DNA from: Dehalococcoidales bacterium
Lineage (GTDB): Bacteria; Chloroflexota; Dehalococcoidia; Dehalococcoidales; UBA3254
DNA length: 8,629 nt
Assembly: GCA_028718465.1 (NCBI GenBank)
Contig: JAQULX010000093.1
Span: 1 to 8,629 of the forward strand
Direction: 5' to 3'
Shown: positions 5,809-8,629 of the stretch, piece by piece
How positions within the stretch are numbered: position 1 is the first letter of the stretch
How the letters are laid out: the number at the start of each line of letters is the position of its first letter
Position numbers and translations under genes: made by a program
The notes under the pieces: model-generated
Told to the model about the DNA's origin: nothing
Databases searched by the model: none
What the model saw: the letters and a program-made list of their open reading frames with translations, nothing else

Positions 5809-8629
5809 TTAATCGCCGAAGATATCTTCCGGTTCGACGTCAATATCGTCCTCATCCAGGGTCACAGCCGGTGGATGATCGGCGACGCCGACCGCCACTG
5901 GTTCGCCCTCCGGCAACTCCTTGGCGGGAGTCTGTATCGGGTTGTGGGCGGGAATGAGCTTGCCGATGATGACGTTCTCCTTCAATCCGATAAGCTTGTC
6001 TACCTTGCCGTATACGGCTGCCTCGGTAAGGACGCGAGTGGTCTCCTGGAAAGACGCTGCCGCCAGCCAGCTATCCGTGTTCAGAGAGGCGCGGGTAATG
6101 CCGAGCAAAATCGGGAGAGCGGTAGCCGGCTCGCCGCCTTCAGCCAGGACCCTGGCGTTGGTATCCTCATAGTGGAACCGGTCTACTATTTCTCCGGTTA
6201 CCAGCTTGGTATCGCCGGAAGAAGTGATACGCACCTGTGTTAGCATCTGGCGGGTGATGGTTTCGATATGCTTATCATTGATATTGACTCCTTGCGACCG
6301 GTAGACTTTCTGGACCTCTTCTACCAGGTACTGCTGGACAGCGTTGCGTCCCATGATCCGCATCAGGTCCTGAGGATTAAGCGAACCTTCGGTCAATTGC
6401 ATACCGGTCTCGACTTTATCGCCGTTCTTGATGCGTAACTGTGCGGCAGCCGGTAAAGGATACTCCCGTTCTTCTGTCTCATCATATTTGATAAAGAGCT
6501 TGCCATCTGACAGTACCACCTGCCCGCCCCTCTGAGTAATGATGGATGGGGTCTGGGCTGTGACCTCAGTAGCTTCCTCTTGCTGTCTCTTATGCATATC
6601 CGGCACCTGGCTGGCCAGAATCGATCCGGATTCCACTGACTGTCCGTGGTCTACCAGCAATTGCCAGTTGTCCGGCAGTGGATATTCGTCCAGCAGGGTT
6701 TCGGTGTTGGTGATCTTGATCCGCCGCCCTTCCTCATCCTGAATAATCTCAGCGATGCCGTCGATCTCTGATATCAAGGCCTGCGCTTTGGGAGTCCGGG
6801 CTTCGAAGAGTTCTTCTACCCTGGGAAGACCGGTGGTGATGTCCAGACCGATAATACCGCCGGTATGGAATGTCCGCAGCGTCAACTGAGTACCGGGCTC
6901 ACCGATGCTCTGGGCGGCGATGATGCCCACGGCGGTATTGGGTTCAACCAGACGTCCTCTTGCCAGGTCTCTCCCGTAGCACATCCGGCAGACGCCCCAA
7001 CGGGACTGGCAGCTCAGCGGTGAACGGACGTAGACTTTGCTAATGCCGGCAGCGATAATATCAGCGGCCTTCTTTTCGTCGATTTCCTCGTTTCGCTCAA
7101 CGATAACCTCACCGGTCTTGGGATTTTCTACTCTGGCTGCAGCCATGCGTCCGATAATTCTCCGCGGCAATGGAGGCAGCATGCTTTTTTCCGGAGAATC
7201 AGCCAACCAGATCCCCCCCGTGGTCTGACAGTCGTCTTCCCGCGTGATGACATCCTGGGCGACATCGATCAGGCGCCGGGTCAGGTAGCCGCTTCCGGAA
7301 GTTCTCAAAGCTGTATCAGCCAGACCCTTGCGGGCTCCATGAGTGGAAATAAAGTATTCCAGAACGCTTAGTCCTTCGCGCAGGCTGGACTTAATCGGGA
7401 AGTCGATAATCCGGCCGGAAGGGTTGGTCATTAAACCTCTCATGCCGGCCATCTGTTTGATCTGGGAGATATTACCTTTAGCTCCCGAGGTGGACATCAT
7501 ATACAAGCCACTGGAGCGGTCCATAGTTCCCTGTAAGACATCGGTCAACCTGTCCGCAGCCTCCGTCCATACTTCGACAATGCCGGTATAGCGTTCATCC
7601 TCATCGATAAGCCCCTGGCGGAACTGGTTTTCGATGGCCAGGGCCTTATTCTCAGCTTCTTTTATCAGGGCTGGTTTAGCTGAAGGCACTTCAATATCAT
7701 TCGCGGCAATAGTGATGCCGGAGGTGGTGGCATAATGGAAACCCAGCTTCTTGATGTTGTCCAGCACCTGGGCAGTACCTTCGTTGGGCAGGACTTTGTA
7801 GCAGTCCGCTACGATTTGCTTTAGTCCGTTTTTATCCACGACTTTATTGATAAAGCCGATCTCCGCGGGCAAGGCGTCGTTGAAGATGATGCGTCCGACG
7901 CTCGTCTTGATACGCTGGCCGTCCCGAGACAAATCTCTGACTTCTACCTCAGCCCTGAGATCGATAGTCCCCAGTTCATAGGCAATACGGGCTTCTTCAA
8001 AACTGCTGAGAACAGCGCCTTCGCCCTTACTTCCGGGACGGATGGTGGTCAGGTAATATGAACCGAGGACCATGTCCAGGGTGGGAGTGACCACAGGGTC
8101 TCCGGAGCTTGGCAGAAGCATATTATGAATACTTAACATAAGTTCACGAGCTTCGGCGACTGCTTCCTTGGAAAGCGGCACGTGCACGGCCATTTGGTCT
8201 CCGTCGAAGTCGGCGTTGAAGGCCGAACAGACCAGGGGATGTATCTGGATGGCGCTGCCGTCGATCGGCACTGCTTCAAAGGCCTGCACGCTGAGGCGGT
8301 GCAAGGTAGGCGCCCGGTTAAGCAGTACCGGCCGCTCTTTGATGACCTCCTCCAGGATATCATAGACTTCAGGGCGGGCTCTTTCCACCAGGCGGCGGGC
8401 GCTTTTGATATTATGCGCCAGGTCTTTCTGTACCAGGTACCGCATCACAAAAGGCTTGAATAGTTCCAGCGCCATGCGTCTGGGGAGGCCGCACTGGTGC
8501 AGCTTCAGGTCCGGACCGACCACGATCACCGACCGGCCGCTGTAGTCCACACGCTTGCCGAGCAGGTTCTGGCGGAAACGACCCTGCTTTCCTCTAAGCA
8601 TATCCGAGAGGGATTTTAATTTATGGTTG
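5809..8629 (-). CDS. rpoC: DNA-directed RNA polymerase subunit beta' (N-terminus missing at window edge)
   Basis: Partial gene. It ends in TAA here and runs off the window, since the bases before the internal Met at 8601 read on in frame as NHKLKSLSD, the usual beta' sequence. Numbered from that Met (930 residues follow): [24 protein letters not shown] segment 4-22, the catalytic magnesium motif [12 protein letters not shown] (129-140; D131, D133, D135), bridge helix about 411-452, second zinc site C458, C531, C538, C541, and trigger loop about 566-585 with R576 and H579. The zinc spacing matches E. coli. There is no large insertion in the trigger loop, which continues directly into [18 protein letters not shown]. 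Residues about 640-740 carry two barrel-sandwich-like segments. The C-terminus is acidic ([14 protein letters not shown]). By comparison with E. coli roughly 300 N-terminal residues are outside. rpoB would be expected upstream. Confidence 0.98.
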   Translation of the reverse strand, partial: NHKLKSLSDMLRGKQGRFRQNLLGKRVDYSGRSVIVVGPDLKLHQCGLPRRMALELFKPFVMRYLVQKDLAHNIKSARRLVERARPEVYDILEEVIKERPVLLNRAPTLHRLSVQAFEAVPIDGSAIQIHPLVCSAFNADFDGDQMAVHVPLSKEAVAEARELMLSIHNMLLPSSGDPVVTPTLDMVLGSYYLTTIRPGSKGEGAVLSSFEEARIAYELGTIDLRAEVEVRDLSRDGQRIKTSVGRIIFNDALPAEIGFINKVVDKNGLKQIVADCYKVLPNEGTAQVLDNIKKLGFHYATTSGITIAANDIEVPSAKPALIKEAENKALAIENQFRQGLIDEDERYTGIVEVWTEAADRLTDVLQGTMDRSSGLYMMSTSGAKGNISQIKQMAGMRGLMTNPSGRIIDFPIKSSLREGLSVLEYFISTHGARKGLADTALRTSGSGYLTRRLIDVAQDVITREDDCQTTGGIWLADSPEKSMLPPLPRRIIGRMAAARVENPKTGEVIVERNEEIDEKKAADIIAAGISKVYVRSPLSCQSRWGVCRMCYGRDLARGRLVEPNTAVGIIAAQSIGEPGTQLTLRTFHTGGIIGLDITTGLPRVEELFEARTPKAQALISEIDGIAEIIQDEEGRRIKITNTETLLDEYPLPDNWQLLVDHGQSVESGSILASQVPDMHKRQQEEATEVTAQTPSIITQRGGQVVLSDGKLFIKYDETEEREYPLPAAAQLRIKNGDKVETGMQLTEGSLNPQDLMRIMGRNAVQQYLVEEVQKVYRSQGVNINDKHIETITRQMLTQVRITSSGDTKLVTGEIVDRFHYEDTNARVLAEGGEPATALPILLGITRASLNTDSWLAAASFQETTRVLTEAAVYGKVDKLIGLKENVIIGKLIPAHNPIQTPAKELPEGEPVAVGVADHPPAVTLDEDDIDVEPEDIFGD

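Noticed and set aside
5875..6243. 122-codon open frame on plus, antisense to rpoC
   Set aside because: It is opposite the conserved beta' C-terminal region and has no domain or ribosome site.

Overview
The window is ordinary bacterial chromosome of moderate GC, and most likely comes from Chloroflexota, near the Dehalococcoidia. That placement is inference. It rests on a free-standing bacterial Elp3 with a Cys-rich linker (the type characterised from Dehalococcoides mccartyi), a beta' subunit without the large trigger-loop insertion of proteobacteria, and the overall look of RuvB and the DUF1622 protein. No mobile element, CRISPR array, tRNA or rRNA is visible.

Layout. Minus strand 42-1415: elp3, a radical-SAM/acetyltransferase tRNA wobble-uridine modifier. 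Divergent from it on plus, 1542-2222: a class I SAM methyltransferase that resembles the Trm9/ALKBH8 family. Plus 2310-2783: an unrecognised protein with one membrane anchor. Minus 2892-3275: a DUF1622 membrane protein. 3354-3810 is a gene-free, AT-rich stretch (about 39% GC) full of inverted repeats and ending in terminator-like hairpins. Minus 3811-4458 (rimI) and 4517-5548 (ruvB) form a short operon, ruvB first, behind an extended -10 promoter. 5549-5808 holds that promoter, a GC-rich segment with three CGGAG repeats, and a strong stem-loop after rpoC. Minus 5809 to the window end is rpoC, missing its N-terminal part.

How the genes relate. rpoC is the core transcription enzyme and ends its own unit. 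ruvB (Holliday junction branch migration) and rimI (ribosomal protein N-acetylation) look co-transcribed but are functionally unrelated. The most suggestive pairing is elp3 with the Trm9-like methyltransferase. In eukaryotes Elp3 (in Elongator) makes the carboxymethyl group on U34 and Trm9/ALKBH8 methylates it to mcm5U. A divergent pair in a bacterium hints at a compact version of the same two-step pathway.

Other points of note: ruvB appears to start at a non-canonical ATA codon, rimI starts at GTG overlapping an out-of-frame ATG, and 3500-3800 may encode a structured RNA.
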